A stretch of 39,144 nucleotides of DNA. It comes from Flavobacteriales bacterium UBA7612 (GTDB lineage: Bacteria; Bacteroidota; Bacteroidia; Flavobacteriales; Weeksellaceae). Of the stretch, positions 25,113 to 34,562 are shown piece after piece. Positions within the stretch are counted from its first letter, which is position 1. Every line of letters begins with the position of its first letter. A program made the position numbers and the translations under genes. Below the pieces are notes generated by a model, which was not told the DNA's origin, made no database searches, and worked only from the letters and a program-made list of their open reading frames with translations. The stretch spans positions 71,058 through 110,201 of the forward strand of contig DLJQ01000021.1 in the NCBI GenBank assembly GCA_002484335.1. The letters run 5' to 3'.

Positions 25113-28100
25113 ATTTTACTCTTACTAAACCTCTGCGTTTACTTGTATTGTTTACTTGAGGTTTTCTATAAGTGACTTTTATTGTATCATTTATAGGTTT
25201 TAAAGTATCTATTTTTATTTTTTCTTCTTTTATACTTTCTGTTGAATTTTCTTTCAATTCAACTTTTTCTTGTTTACCATCTTCTAAAGAAGTTTTTTCT
25301 TTTTTACTTTTCTTCTCATTAAGACCTAAAAACTCTCTAAAATTATCAAAGTTTTTATTGTATTGTATTCCTACACCAAAACTTTGATTCAAGTTACTCT
25401 GCATCCCTGGTAAAAGACCAAATGTTGTAGGTTTTGTAAATGCTCTTAATAATAAAGCTCCATTATTCAATTTTGATATATCATATGTAATATCGAAATT
25501 ACCATCAAAATTTTCCTGCGCATCTCTATTGTTAGTTACAGCAATTCCATAAGAACCTTTTAAACTTAATCTGTTATTTATACGATAAGACACAGATGTC
25601 CTAATTTTATCGTTCGTTTGTGAATTTACACTTCCTCCTACATATTCCATTTGAATATCTAAATTACCTGCAATTGATGACAGCATTCCAGCGATAGTAG
25701 ATAGTCCTATATCTGCAGCTGTACTTGTTACTCCTGATTGTACTGCTGAAGAATCTCCAAATTTACCTGTAAGTAGAATATAACTGAACTGAAGCATTTG
25801 TTCTTCAGTATTTGCTCTAAATTTAGATTGTAATTGAGAATTAATATCTGAACCTGCATTTGGTATTGATAATCCAAAATCAATTTTTGGTTTCTTTAAT
25901 GTCTCTGCAATATTTATAGATAAAATAGCATCATAAATTTGGGTATGACCAACTCCTAAATAATCACCAACATTAGATACTGATCTTTGATATTCTGCAG
26001 TTATATTCATCGTTGCATCTAATGGATTACCAGAAAACTGAACTGTAGAACCTTTCTTTACACTAAAATCTTTTGGTAATAATGGAAATTGTCTAAATTC
26101 ATAAGTTCCTCTATCTATATTATATACACCTGTTAAACTAAGACCAGATCTATTCATCAAAAAGCGTAAGTTCTCAGCTGTACCTCTTGCTGAAGCTTTA
26201 TCATTTGTTGCCGCATCAAAAACCAAATTAACAATAGAATTAGGATAAGCATTAATATTAACATCAATTGTCATTCCTTTTGGTGTTCTAACATTACTAT
26301 TCTTTGTTCCATCGTCAATATGTTGATCAGGTACAAAACGTACTAATGTGTTCTCAGATTCTACTGTTGTACTACCTGTATTTATTGTTAATTCAGAATT
26401 ACCAACAACTGTGGCATCCCCAGAAATTTCTAATTCTTCAACTGGACCAAACATTGATACATCTCCTTTCGCAAATATTTTCCCATAGAACAATTCATTA
26501 TCTTTTATGGTTGTATTCATCACCATTAAATTATCTGTACTGAATTGTAAATTGAGACCCCATTTACTTAAATTCCTAAAAAGAATGGCTCCATCAACTT
26601 TTCCCTTTGTATTACTAGCTGTATCTTTAAAACTTACGTCATTCAACATTATAATACCTGGGCTTTTCCCTTGTTTTGATACATTCAGTTCATTTTCTCC
26701 TTCAAATAAATAATCTGCACCTAAAAAATTTACTTTTAAACCTAAATCTTTTGCTACCATAGTCCCACTAAGATTAGGTAAATCTACAGGTCCGTTAATT
26801 TTCATATCACCAGAAAGCGTTCCTCTCATATTAGAAAAAACTGAACTCAAAAATCCTTCTAAGAAATCTACGTGAAATTCATCTAAATTTGCAAGAACAT
26901 CTAATTCTGGTCCAGTTGGTTTATTTTCAAAATTACCATAAGCAACAAGAGACTGTATCTGATTCTTTTCTAGACTAGTACTAAAATTAAATTTTTTATC
27001 AGCAACATCATAACCTCCATTCAATGTTAAATTACCTAACTCAAAATTATTTATACCTAGATGAGCAATCTTTGCTTCTAAAGTTGGTTCTAATTTCTCT
27101 TTAGTTCTTACTACATCAACTTTACCATTAACAATCCCTGCAATTTTTAGATCATTAACTAATGTTTTAGGTATAACTTTTTCTAAATCTAAATCTTTAA
27201 AATCGGCATTAAAATTATAATCAGTATTACTATTAAATATTCCACTTAACTCAAAAGATTGTTGATCATATTCTAATGACAAGTCTTCGACCTTTAATGA
27301 TTTTTTTACTCTATTATAAATTACTCGATCAGAGTCTAAATCATTTTTATTATTAATAGTCCAAGTTGTTGAATCAATTCTTATTGTTGATGGTGAAAAT
27401 CCAAAAATTAAATCATTATTATTCTGTACTGTATGAAACAGATTTAAATCGAAAAGAATTGGTTTTTTCTTTCCTATATTAAAATCTGTTTTTACAATCA
27501 TTGTGTCATTTTTAGGATTAGATACAATATTTATATCATTCACACTAACACCTCCGACCTTTAAACTATCAACTTTTGCATTTAAAGTTGGTAACTCGGC
27601 AATTGTATTTAAACTAACATCTGATTGAAATAATTGTATACCAGCATAAGAAATACCAGGTGTATTAAGACTTGCTTCAAGTTGATTTAGATTACCATCT
27701 ATAGAGCCTTTTAAATGAGTATTTGGTTCAATCAAAATGGAAGGATCTATATATTTCAATAAATTATTCTGAACTAATATATCAAAAGAAAATTGTTGAT
27801 TTTTAGATACTTTCTTTTGTCTGAAAGATGGAATCAAATTAACTAAAGAATTATTAACAACATCTACAACTTCTGTTATATTAAATTTTCCATCAATATT
27901 TGCTTGCATATAATGTGGAACATCCAGTGTCATCGATTTATGACTACCTTCTATTTTTGAATTTAATTTTACTTGAGCTAGTTGTACTGTATCTGTTTTT
28001 GATCGAAAATATAAATTCTTAACATCTAGATCACCTCTTAGATCATTAAGAGAAGATAATTTAAAATTACCATCAATATTCCCTCGAACAATAGCATTCA

Positions 28101-29706
28101 TATTTTTTGTAATCCCTAAAAAATCTAAATTAATTTGTCTAACATCTGATACAAAATCAAATTCGTATGGTTTCCCACTAAAATTTATTCTACCATTAAG
28201 TTGCGCATTTAAATTAGGATCTTTAATATCAAATAAACCATTAAATTGATAATTTTTCACTAATCCATCAACTGTAATATTTGTATATCTTTTCCCTAAT
28301 AAATCTATATAATTAAGATTACCATCCAAATCTAATTTGATATTCTTAATATCAATTCCTCGTCCATTAAATTTAAAATTACCACTTACATATCCTAAAT
28401 CTTTAACTTCTGTTAATTGATGTAAATTAAGATTTTTAGCATTTAAAGTCCCCTTATATAATAATGCATCTATATGTCTATAGTTATTGATTTGTGCACT
28501 AATATCAGCATCACCTAATCCTGATATTGCATATCCTTTAGCAATTATTTCATCAGAATTTAACGATAAATCTCCTCTATAATTAAGATTACCAAAACGA
28601 TTCAATAAAGCTGGTATTTTTTTTGAAATAAACGTTGGCAAAAGTTTTGTTACATTACTATAAGATGTATTTATTTTTGCATTTTTAGTAGAAAAATGTA
28701 ATAAATCTCCATCTAAGACATTATGTAAATCAAGTTGATTAGCTCCAATATAATTATCTTGTCCTTTTAATTCAAAGTCTGTAAAAACAAGATTATTTAA
28801 TGTTCCTTTTACTTTTCCAAAAACATCTACAGATGAATTTTTATCAAATAATTCTGTGAAATATCTAATTTCTTTAAAATTGATTACAGAACCTCTATTA
28901 AAAATTACATCCCATTTTACTTTATCCGCAAAATCTGACATGTCTGAAGGTTTATCATAACCTAAAACTAATTCTCCATCAAGATTTGAAGTATCGGTTG
29001 AGAATTTAAGATTACCAATTCTTATTTCCTTTTCAGAGTAATGAGCTTTACCTGTGAAATTCTTTACATGATAAGATTCATTATTCTTTTTAGCATAAAA
29101 ATTAAACTCATCAACATCAGCTTTTACATCAGTATCGACTAATCTAAAGTTTTTTACAGATAAATTTAACTTTTCTGCATCCAACCAAATATTTCCTGAA
29201 TTTTGATTAACAATAGAAACCTTTCCATTTTCTAGAATAAAATCACCATCAAGTTTAAAAATTTTATTTGGATCTTTAGGTTTATCAGAGCTAAACCCAT
29301 TAACAAATTTTATAAAATTAGAAATAGAATCTCCTTTATAAGTAATTACTCGGATTTCAGGATTTACTAATTTTACTTCACTTAAATTTATATGATCTTT
29401 ATTAATTCCTGGAATTAATGTCCAAACATTTAAAGTTGTAACTAATGATTTTGATTTCATAAAATCATAGTTGTGATCATCTTTTATATTGACACCATAG
29501 AAATGTATTTTACCAAAAAAATCAATATCTACTGAATCAACACTTATTTTTGTATTGAGTGATTTATTTAATTTTTCTAAAGCAAAATGAGCTATTTTTG
29601 TCTGTATAGAAGGTATTTGTATTGCGATTAAAGCTGTAAAAACAAGTGTTAAAACAACAATAAACATGGTCAATATAATTCTTCCTATTCTTCTGACTAT
29701 TTTCAA
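25111..29706 (-). CDS. tamB: TamB-domain protein (translocation and assembly module / AsmA-like lipid-transport family)
   Basis: Very long (1531 residues) periplasm-spanning protein; TamB-family proteins are anchored in the inner membrane and form a hydrophobic beta-groove reaching the outer membrane, with roles in barrel assembly or phospholipid transport. Basic N-terminus (KIVRRIGR) and one transmembrane segment (about 10-30) lead into hundreds of residues of repeated beta-strand units ('GNLNYRGDLSLNSDEIIAKG', 'LSGDMKINGPVDLPNLSG'), then the conserved C-terminal TamB/DUF490 domain (about 1100-1440: 'RGTYEFRQFPLLPKDFSVKKGSTVQFSGNPLDATMNITAEY'). The tail is Lys/Glu-rich. The start is TTG at 29706: the next ATG (codon 14) would cut into the membrane segment and lose the positive cap. 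Divergent from tsaD, an arrangement I know from many Flavobacteriia. Confidence 0.92.
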   Translation of the reverse strand: MKIVRRIGRIILTMFIVVLTLVFTALIAIQIPSIQTKIAHFALEKLNKSLNTKISVDSVDIDFFGKIHFYGVNIKDDHNYDFMKSKSLVTTLNVWTLIPGINKDHINLSEVKLVNPEIRVITYKGDSISNFIKFVNGFSSDKPKDPNKIFKLDGDFILENGKVSIVNQNSGNIWLDAEKLNLSVKNFRLVDTDVKADVDEFNFYAKKNNESYHVKNFTGKAHYSEKEIRIGNLKFSTDTSNLDGELVLGYDKPSDMSDFADKVKWDVIFNRGSVINFKEIRYFTELFDKNSSVDVFGKVKGTLNNLVFTDFELKGQDNYIGANQLDLHNVLDGDLLHFSTKNAKINTSYSNVTKLLPTFISKKIPALLNRFGNLNYRGDLSLNSDEIIAKGYAISGLGDADISAQINNYRHIDALLYKGTLNAKNLNLHQLTEVKDLGYVSGNFKFNGRGIDIKNIKLDLDGNLNYIDLLGKRYTNITVDGLVKNYQFNGLFDIKDPNLNAQLNGRINFSGKPYEFDFVSDVRQINLDFLGITKNMNAIVRGNIDGNFKLSSLNDLRGDLDVKNLYFRSKTDTVQLAQVKLNSKIEGSHKSMTLDVPHYMQANIDGKFNITEVVDVVNNSLVNLIPSFRQKKVSKNQQFSFDILVQNNLLKYIDPSILIEPNTHLKGSIDGNLNQLEASLNTPGISYAGIQLFQSDVSLNTIAELPTLNAKVDSLKVGGVSVNDINIVSNPKNDTMIVKTDFNIGKKKPILFDLNLFHTVQNNNDLIFGFSPSTIRIDSTTWTINNKNDLDSDRVIYNRVKKSLKVEDLSLEYDQQSFELSGIFNSNTDYNFNADFKDLDLEKVIPKTLVNDLKIAGIVNGKVDVVRTKEKLEPTLEAKIAHLGINNFELGNLTLNGGYDVADKKFNFSTSLEKNQIQSLVAYGNFENKPTGPELDVLANLDEFHVDFLEGFLSSVFSNMRGTLSGDMKINGPVDLPNLSGTMVAKDLGLKVNFLGADYLFEGENELNVSKQGKSPGIIMLNDVSFKDTASNTKGKVDGAILFRNLSKWGLNLQFSTDNLMVMNTTIKDNELFYGKIFAKGDVSMFGPVEELEISGDATVVGNSELTINTGSTTVESENTLVRFVPDQHIDDGTKNSNVRTPKGMTIDVNINAYPNSIVNLVFDAATNDKASARGTAENLRFLMNRSGLSLTGVYNIDRGTYEFRQFPLLPKDFSVKKGSTVQFSGNPLDATMNITAEYQRSVSNVGDYLGVGHTQIYDAILSINIAETLKKPKIDFGLSIPNAGSDINSQLQSKFRANTEEQMLQFSYILLTGKFGDSSAVQSGVTSTAADIGLSTIAGMLSSIAGNLDIQMEYVGGSVNSQTNDKIRTSVSYRINNRLSLKGSYGIAVTNNRDAQENFDGNFDITYDISKLNNGALLLRAFTKPTTFGLLPGMQSNLNQSFGVGIQYNKNFDNFREFLGLNEKKSKKEKTSLEDGKQEKVELKENSTESIKEEKIKIDTLKPINDTIKVTYRKPQVNNTSKRRGLVRVK

Positions 29707-29724
29707 TGGTTTAAATTTACGATA

Positions 29725-29763
29725 TTTGTTGCGTAAAAATAAGTTATAAATTTTATTCTACAA
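29725..29763. promoter_or_regulatory. Overlapping divergent promoters for tamB and tsaD
   Basis: The whole intergenic region is only 63 bp. Minus strand: TTG (29761-29763 on plus), 19 bases, TATTTTTA (29734-29741), one mismatch to TAnnTTTG. Plus strand: TTTG (29725-29728), 18 bases, TAAATTTT (29747-29754), one mismatch. If right, the two polymerase sites overlap, so tamB and tsaD would compete. Confidence 0.4.
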
Positions 29764-29769
29764 GGAATT

Positions 29770-30789
29770 ATGAGCGATAAAAACTATATTTTAGCAATAG
29801 AATCTTCTTGTGATGATACTGGCGCAGCAATAATTGAAGGAAATAAAATACTATCAAATGTTGTTGCAAGTCAAAAAATTCATGAAATATATGGTGGTGT
29901 TGTTCCTGAATTAGCTTCAAGAGCACATCAACAAAACATTGTACCAGTTGTAGATCAAGCACTGAAACAAGCAAACATAAAAAAAGAAGACTTAAAAGCA
30001 ATTGCTTACACAAGAGGACCTGGATTAATGGGATCTCTTTTAGTGGGAGGTAGTTTTGCTAAATCTTTTAGTCAATCTTTGAATATCCCACTAATAGAGG
30101 TAAATCATATGCAAGCACACATATTAGCTAACTTTATTGATGATGCTAATATAGATAAACCTACTTTCCCATTCTTATGTTTAACTGTAAGTGGTGGACA
30201 TACACAAATAGTTAAAATCAACAATTATTTCGATATGGAAATTTTAGGTGAAACAATTGATGATGCTGCTGGAGAAGCTTTTGATAAAGCAGGTAAAATA
30301 TTAAACCTACCTTATCCGGCAGGACCAATTATTGATAAAAAATCTAAAATTGGTAACCCTACAAAATTCACATTTGCCAAACCTAAAATTGAAGGATTAA
30401 ATTTCAGCTTTAGTGGATTTAAAACCTCAGTTCTATATTTCATTCAAAAAGAACAAAAAAATAATCCAAATTTTATTGAAGAAAACATTGATGATTTATG
30501 TGCTTCTATACAACGATCTATTGTTAATATTTTAATGGATAAAGTTCAAAAAGCTATTCAACAAACTGGAATTAAACAAATTGCTATAGCTGGAGGAGTT
30601 TCTGCAAATTCTGAAATAAGAGAACGCCTTTTAGAAGGAGAAGATAAATTTGGATGGAAAACTTTTATTCCAAAATTTGCTTACACAACTGATAACGCTG
30701 CAATGATAGCTATGGTTGGAACCTTAAAATATAATCACAAAATATTTACTGAAAACACAACAAAATCTGTTGCTAAATATCATATATAA
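29770..30789 (+). CDS. tsaD: tRNA N6-threonylcarbamoyladenosine transferase subunit TsaD
   Basis: Catalytic subunit that transfers the threonylcarbamoyl group from TC-AMP to A37 of ANN-decoding tRNAs, together with TsaB and TsaE; essential in most bacteria, cytoplasmic. ASKHA fold signatures: 'LAIESSCDDTGAAII' (8-22), 'YTRGPGLMGSLLVG' (80-93), the metal-binding H113 and H117 in 'VNHMQAHILA', 'TVSGGHTQIV', 'GGVSANSEIRERL', and D308 in 'YTTDNAAMIA', which completes metal coordination. 339 residues, full length. Its stop overlaps the rsmE start by one base (TAATG), so the two are translationally coupled; it is transcribed away from tamB. Confidence 0.97.
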   Translation: MSDKNYILAIESSCDDTGAAIIEGNKILSNVVASQKIHEIYGGVVPELASRAHQQNIVPVVDQALKQANIKKEDLKAIAYTRGPGLMGSLLVGGSFAKSFSQSLNIPLIEVNHMQAHILANFIDDANIDKPTFPFLCLTVSGGHTQIVKINNYFDMEILGETIDDAAGEAFDKAGKILNLPYPAGPIIDKKSKIGNPTKFTFAKPKIEGLNFSFSGFKTSVLYFIQKEQKNNPNFIEENIDDLCASIQRSIVNILMDKVQKAIQQTGIKQIAIAGGVSANSEIRERLLEGEDKFGWKTFIPKFAYTTDNAAMIAMVGTLKYNHKIFTENTTKSVAKYHI

Positions 30790-31496
30790 TGAAATTATTC
30801 TTTGGGGAAATATTCGAAAATTCAGCAATTCTAAACGAGGAAGAAAGTCATCATTTTGCAAAAGTATTACGAGGAAAAGAAGGTGACTTAGTACATGTAA
30901 CTAATGGTAAAGGGAAAATTGCAGAAATAGAAGTTAATTCTATTTCAAAAAAAGTTGTAGAAGGTAAAATTATCGATTTAAAAACTGAATTCGAAAAGAA
31001 AAACTATTATCTACACATTGCAATTGCACCAACAAAAACAATGGAAAGATTAGAGTTTTTTCTTGAAAAAGCTACTGAAATTGGTATTGATGAAATTACT
31101 TTTTTACAAACATATCACTCTGAAAGGAAAAATATAAAAATCGAACGTATTGAAAAAATTGTACAATCAGCTACAAAACAATCATTAAAAGCTTATTTAC
31201 CAAAAATAAATGATCTTATAAAATTTAATGAATTCATAAAGTTAAATTTTAGTGACTTCGAGAAATGTATTGCTCATTGTGAAACAGATATTGAAAGAGT
31301 TCCTTTAAAAAATATTCTAGATAAAAAACCTAAAAAAATATTAATCTTAATAGGCCCAGAAGGTGATTTTTCAAAAGACGAAATAAAAACTTCTGAATCA
31401 AATAATTTTTTAGGAATCAGCTTAGGTCAACAAAGATTTAGAACTGAAACAGCTGCTTTACAAGCTGTATTTGGTACAGATTGGGAATTAGGATAA
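30789..31496 (+). CDS. rsmE: 16S rRNA (uracil-1498-N3)-methyltransferase RsmE
   Basis: SAM-dependent SPOUT methyltransferase for U1498 of helix 44 in 16S rRNA. N-terminal PUA-like RNA-binding domain (about 1-65: 'ESHHFAKVLRGKEGDLVHVTNGKG'), followed by the SPOUT knot: 'AIAPTKTMERLEFFLEKATEIGIDEI', 'ILILIGPEGDFSKDEI' (around 185-200) and 'SLGQQRFRTETAALQAVF' (around 211-228), the last being the family hallmark in which L-R-TETA binds SAM; the canonical 'GxRILRTETA' here reads QQRFRTETA. 235 residues, standard. Second gene of the tsaD unit; a stem-loop at 31527-31553 ends it. Confidence 0.95.
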   Translation: MKLFFGEIFENSAILNEEESHHFAKVLRGKEGDLVHVTNGKGKIAEIEVNSISKKVVEGKIIDLKTEFEKKNYYLHIAIAPTKTMERLEFFLEKATEIGIDEITFLQTYHSERKNIKIERIEKIVQSATKQSLKAYLPKINDLIKFNEFIKLNFSDFEKCIAHCETDIERVPLKNILDKKPKKILILIGPEGDFSKDEIKTSESNNFLGISLGQQRFRTETAALQAVFGTDWELG

Positions 31497-31526
31497 TAAA
31501 AAGAGTTCATTATTTATAAAAAAAAC

Positions 31527-31553
31527 AAAAGCTGACTAAAAAAGTCAGCTTTT
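31527..31553. terminator. Terminator shared by rsmE and the ammonium transporter
   Basis: Stem AAAAGCTGACT (31527-31537) / AGTCAGCTTTT (31543-31553), loop of 5 A. T-run downstream on plus, T-run also on minus because of the A-tract before the stem, so it can serve both convergent genes. It lies between their stop codons. Confidence 0.88.
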
Positions 31554-31585
31554 TGTCAAAAATACAAAACCTCTATGAATATGAA

Positions 31586-32929
31586 TTAATCTATACTCTC
31601 GTTATGTTGAGAGATATCCAAACCTTCAAACTCTGCTCTATCACTTACTCTTAAGTGAATAATACTATCTGTTAACTTGTAGATAATTAATGAGCCAAAA
31701 AAAGTAAATAATGATACTAATAATAATGCAGCCATATGATGCCCAAAAACACCAAAACCGCCATGTAATAAACTTGCATCTTCTCCATGAGCAAAAATAG
31801 CAGTTAAAATCATACCCATAATTCCTCCCATTCCATGACAAGCAAAAACATCTAATGTATCATCTATTTTTTTCAATAATTTACAATTCATCAAATAATT
31901 TGAAACTATTGCAGTAATAAAACCTATAAACAAACTTTCTGGAATAGTTACAAAACCACAAGCTGGAGTTATAGCTACCAAGCCAACGACTGCACCTATA
32001 CATGCTCCCATTGCTGATACACTTCTACCATTTATTCTATCAAATAAAATCCAAGTCATCATTGCTGAAGCTGAAGCTATTGTTGTTGTACCAAAAGCAA
32101 GTGCTGCTGTAGAATTTGCACCTAAAGCAGAACCTGCATTAAAACCGAACCATCCGAACCAAAGCATTCCAGTTCCTAACAAGACAAATGGAATATTCGC
32201 TGGTTTATGTTCTCTATTTTTTCTTTTACCCAAAACTAAAGCTCCTGCCAAAGCAGCAAAACCAGCACTCATATGAACCACTGTTCCTCCTGCAAAATCT
32301 TTTACTCCGAAATATTTATTTAACAATCCTTCTGGATGCCAAACCATGTGACAAAGTGGTGTATATATAATTAAAGAAAATAGAATCATAAATAATAAGT
32401 AAGATATAAATCTTACTCTTTCCGCGAATGAACCAGTTATTAACGCTGGCGTAATTACAGCAAATTTCATTTGAAATAAAGCAAATAAAACAAATGGAAT
32501 TGTTGAAGCCATTTCTTTGTGAGGAAACGCACCTACATGATTAAAAAATGGATAAGTTAGAGGATTACCTATTAATCCGTAATGCTCTCCATCTATAGTA
32601 ATACCTATAGATTCTCCAAATGAAAGTGAAAAACCTACAACCACCCAAAGGATAGAAATTACTCCTAAAGCAATAAAACTTTGTAGCATTGTAGAAATAA
32701 CATTTTTTTTACCCACCATTCCACCGTAAAAAAATGATAAACCTGGAGTCATTAATAAAACTAAGCCAGCAGCAGCTAATATCCATGCTACATCTGATCC
32801 AACTATATTTTCTTCTCCTAAAAATTCTCCTGTTCCAGGAATATCTACAACTGGTTTCCAAAACAAACCAGCAATTGCTATTAATGTAATGATTGCGAAA
32901 GCTATCTTCCATTTCAACCCAACCTTCAT
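31586..32929 (-). CDS. amt: Ammonium transporter (Amt/Mep/Rh family)
   Basis: Trimeric inner-membrane channel for NH4+/NH3. Eleven to twelve hydrophobic segments; signatures 'LLMTPGLSFFYGGMVGKKNV' (58-77) and 'GTGMLWFGWFGFNAGSAL' (252-269). The pore twin histidines are H219 ('GGTVVHMSAGFAALAGA') and H365 ('VFACHGMGGIMG'), both present. 447 residues with an N-terminal extension (to about 42) before the first canonical helix; this extension contains an extra hydrophobic stretch (7-23) that may be a cleaved signal. No glnK/PII gene follows, unlike in many bacteria. Located next to gltBD, it supplies ammonium for glutamate formation. Upstream on the minus strand, TATTTTTG (32946-32953 on plus) fits a -7 element, but no good -33. 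Confidence 0.95.
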   Translation of the reverse strand: MKVGLKWKIAFAIITLIAIAGLFWKPVVDIPGTGEFLGEENIVGSDVAWILAAAGLVLLMTPGLSFFYGGMVGKKNVISTMLQSFIALGVISILWVVVGFSLSFGESIGITIDGEHYGLIGNPLTYPFFNHVGAFPHKEMASTIPFVLFALFQMKFAVITPALITGSFAERVRFISYLLFMILFSLIIYTPLCHMVWHPEGLLNKYFGVKDFAGGTVVHMSAGFAALAGALVLGKRKNREHKPANIPFVLLGTGMLWFGWFGFNAGSALGANSTAALAFGTTTIASASAMMTWILFDRINGRSVSAMGACIGAVVGLVAITPACGFVTIPESLFIGFITAIVSNYLMNCKLLKKIDDTLDVFACHGMGGIMGMILTAIFAHGEDASLLHGGFGVFGHHMAALLLVSLFTFFGSLIIYKLTDSIIHLRVSDRAEFEGLDISQHNESID

Positions 32930-33085
32930 AAGTTTTATTTTTGTTCAAAAATATAAAAAAATATGACTTATAATAAATTTACCCTTTTATTTTTAATAGT
33001 TTTTTAAAAAATTTTTAAAAAAAAATAAAAAACACCCCTTAAAAAAACATATAATTTCATAAAATATTATTTTTTTACAAAAAAA

Positions 33086-33110
33086 ATAGCGAATAATAAT
33101 TATTCGCTAT
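33086..33110 (-). terminator. Intrinsic terminator of the gltBD operon
   Basis: Stem ATAGCGAATA (33086-33095) / TATTCGCTAT (33101-33110) with a further AT/AT pair inside. On the minus strand it comes 24 bases after the gltD stop and ends in a T-run (33079-33086 on plus is A-rich). The remainder of 32930-33085 is extremely A/T-rich leader for amt without other recognisable elements. Confidence 0.85.
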
Positions 33111-33134
33111 CTTAATTAATAAAAGAGAAAAAAA

Positions 33135-34562
33135 TTAACTCAAAAATTTATGCACTTGTTCAGCACATTCTCTTCCTTCATGGATTGCCCAAACTACAAG
33201 ACTTTGTCCTCGTCTAGCATCACCACAAGAAAAAACTTTTGATTGATTTGTTTTATATTCTTTATCATTACCTATAAGATTTCCTTTAGGATCTAAATTA
33301 ATATCTAAATTTTCTACCAATCCTTTATGTTGAACATGATCATAACCTAAAGCAATAAAAGCAATATCACATTCAATAATAAATTCAGAATTAGGTTTTT
33401 CAAAATAAGAAGTGAATTTTCCTGTTTCTTCATCTTTTGCCCAATCAACCTCTATCAACTTTAATCCAATAAGCTGACCATTATCATCAGTTATAAATTC
33501 TTTCGAATTAACTGCCCATTTTCTTTCACAACCCTCTTCATGAGAAGAAGTAATTTGTAATGTCATAGGAAAAGTTGGCCATGGCATTGACTTATCTCTT
33601 TCTGTAGGAAGAATTGGCTTATAATAAATTTGTGAAATAACATCAGCCCCTTGTCGATTAGAAGTTCCTATACAGTCAGAACCTGTATCTCCTCCACCAA
33701 TAACAACAACTTTTTTACCTTTTACATTAATTTCTTCTTCAGAAAAAGGAATATTACTTACTTTCTTATTCGCTTGTGACAAAAAATCCATTGCATAATA
33801 AACACCTTTTGCATTTTTACCAGGAATATTTAACTCTCTAGGAACAGTACTTCCTAATGCAAGCACTATTGCATCAAAATTTCTATTCAATTCTTCTACA
33901 GAATAATCAATACCAACGTTACAACTTGTACGAAAACGAATTCCTTCATCTTCCATCCAAGTTCTTCTTCTTTCGATTACAGTTTTTTCTAGTTTAAAAT
34001 CAGGAATACCAAAACGCAACAAACCACCAATTTCTTCATCTCGTTCAAAAACTGTCACATAATGTCCTTTTTGATTTAACTGATAAGCTGTAGCTAATCC
34101 TGCAGGACCAGAACCAATCACAGCTATTTTTTTACCTGTTCTTAAATTAGGAATTTTAGGTTTAGCAAAACCTTGTTCAAAAGCTATTTCTATAATATTT
34201 TTTTCAATTTCTTCTATAGTAACAGGCAAATTATTAATCCCCAAAACACAGGCACCTTCACATGGCGCAGGACAAATTCTTCCTGTAAATTCAGGAAAAT
34301 TATTGGTAGAAATTAAAATATTATATGCCTTCTCCCAATGTTGTTTATATACAGCATCATTAAATTCTGGAATAACATTTCCTAATGGACAACCACTCTG
34401 ACAAAAAGGAACACCGCAGTTCATACATCTTGCTGATTGTTCATTAAGAAGTTCTGATGAAGGTTTTGTTGAAAATTCTTTAAAATTCTTTATTCTATCT
34501 TCTACTTTTAGTTTTTTAGGAGTTTTCCTTTCAAACAATAAAAATCCATCTGCTCTTCCCAT
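33135..34562 (-). CDS. gltD: Glutamate synthase (NADPH) small subunit
   Basis: Flavoprotein that passes electrons from NAD(P)H to the large subunit through [4Fe-4S] clusters. N-terminal cluster-binding cysteines C46, C49, C54, C58 ('ARCMNCGVPFCQSGCPLG') and C97, C101, C105 ('CPAPCEGACVLGIN'); FAD dinucleotide fold 'IAVIGSGPAGLATAYQL' from 146; second, NADPH-binding Rossmann motif 'VVVIGGGDTGSDC' (285-297); C-terminal 'VFSCGDARRGQSLVVWAI...GRECA'. 475 residues, full length. The gltB stop and gltD start share one base (TAATG on the minus strand), so it is translated with gltB. Similar sequences are used in other FAD/NAD oxidoreductases, but the position after gltB fixes the assignment. Confidence 0.97.
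   Translation of the reverse strand: MGRADGFLLFERKTPKKLKVEDRIKNFKEFSTKPSSELLNEQSARCMNCGVPFCQSGCPLGNVIPEFNDAVYKQHWEKAYNILISTNNFPEFTGRICPAPCEGACVLGINNLPVTIEEIEKNIIEIAFEQGFAKPKIPNLRTGKKIAVIGSGPAGLATAYQLNQKGHYVTVFERDEEIGGLLRFGIPDFKLEKTVIERRRTWMEDEGIRFRTSCNVGIDYSVEELNRNFDAIVLALGSTVPRELNIPGKNAKGVYYAMDFLSQANKKVSNIPFSEEEINVKGKKVVVIGGGDTGSDCIGTSNRQGADVISQIYYKPILPTERDKSMPWPTFPMTLQITSSHEEGCERKWAVNSKEFITDDNGQLIGLKLIEVDWAKDEETGKFTSYFEKPNSEFIIECDIAFIALGYDHVQHKGLVENLDINLDPKGNLIGNDKEYKTNQSKVFSCGDARRGQSLVVWAIHEGRECAEQVHKFLS

Noticed and set aside
29768..30013. Minus-strand open frame opposite the start of tsaD.
   Set aside because: It is a low-complexity Leu/Gln-rich shadow of the strongly supported tsaD frame and lacks family features.
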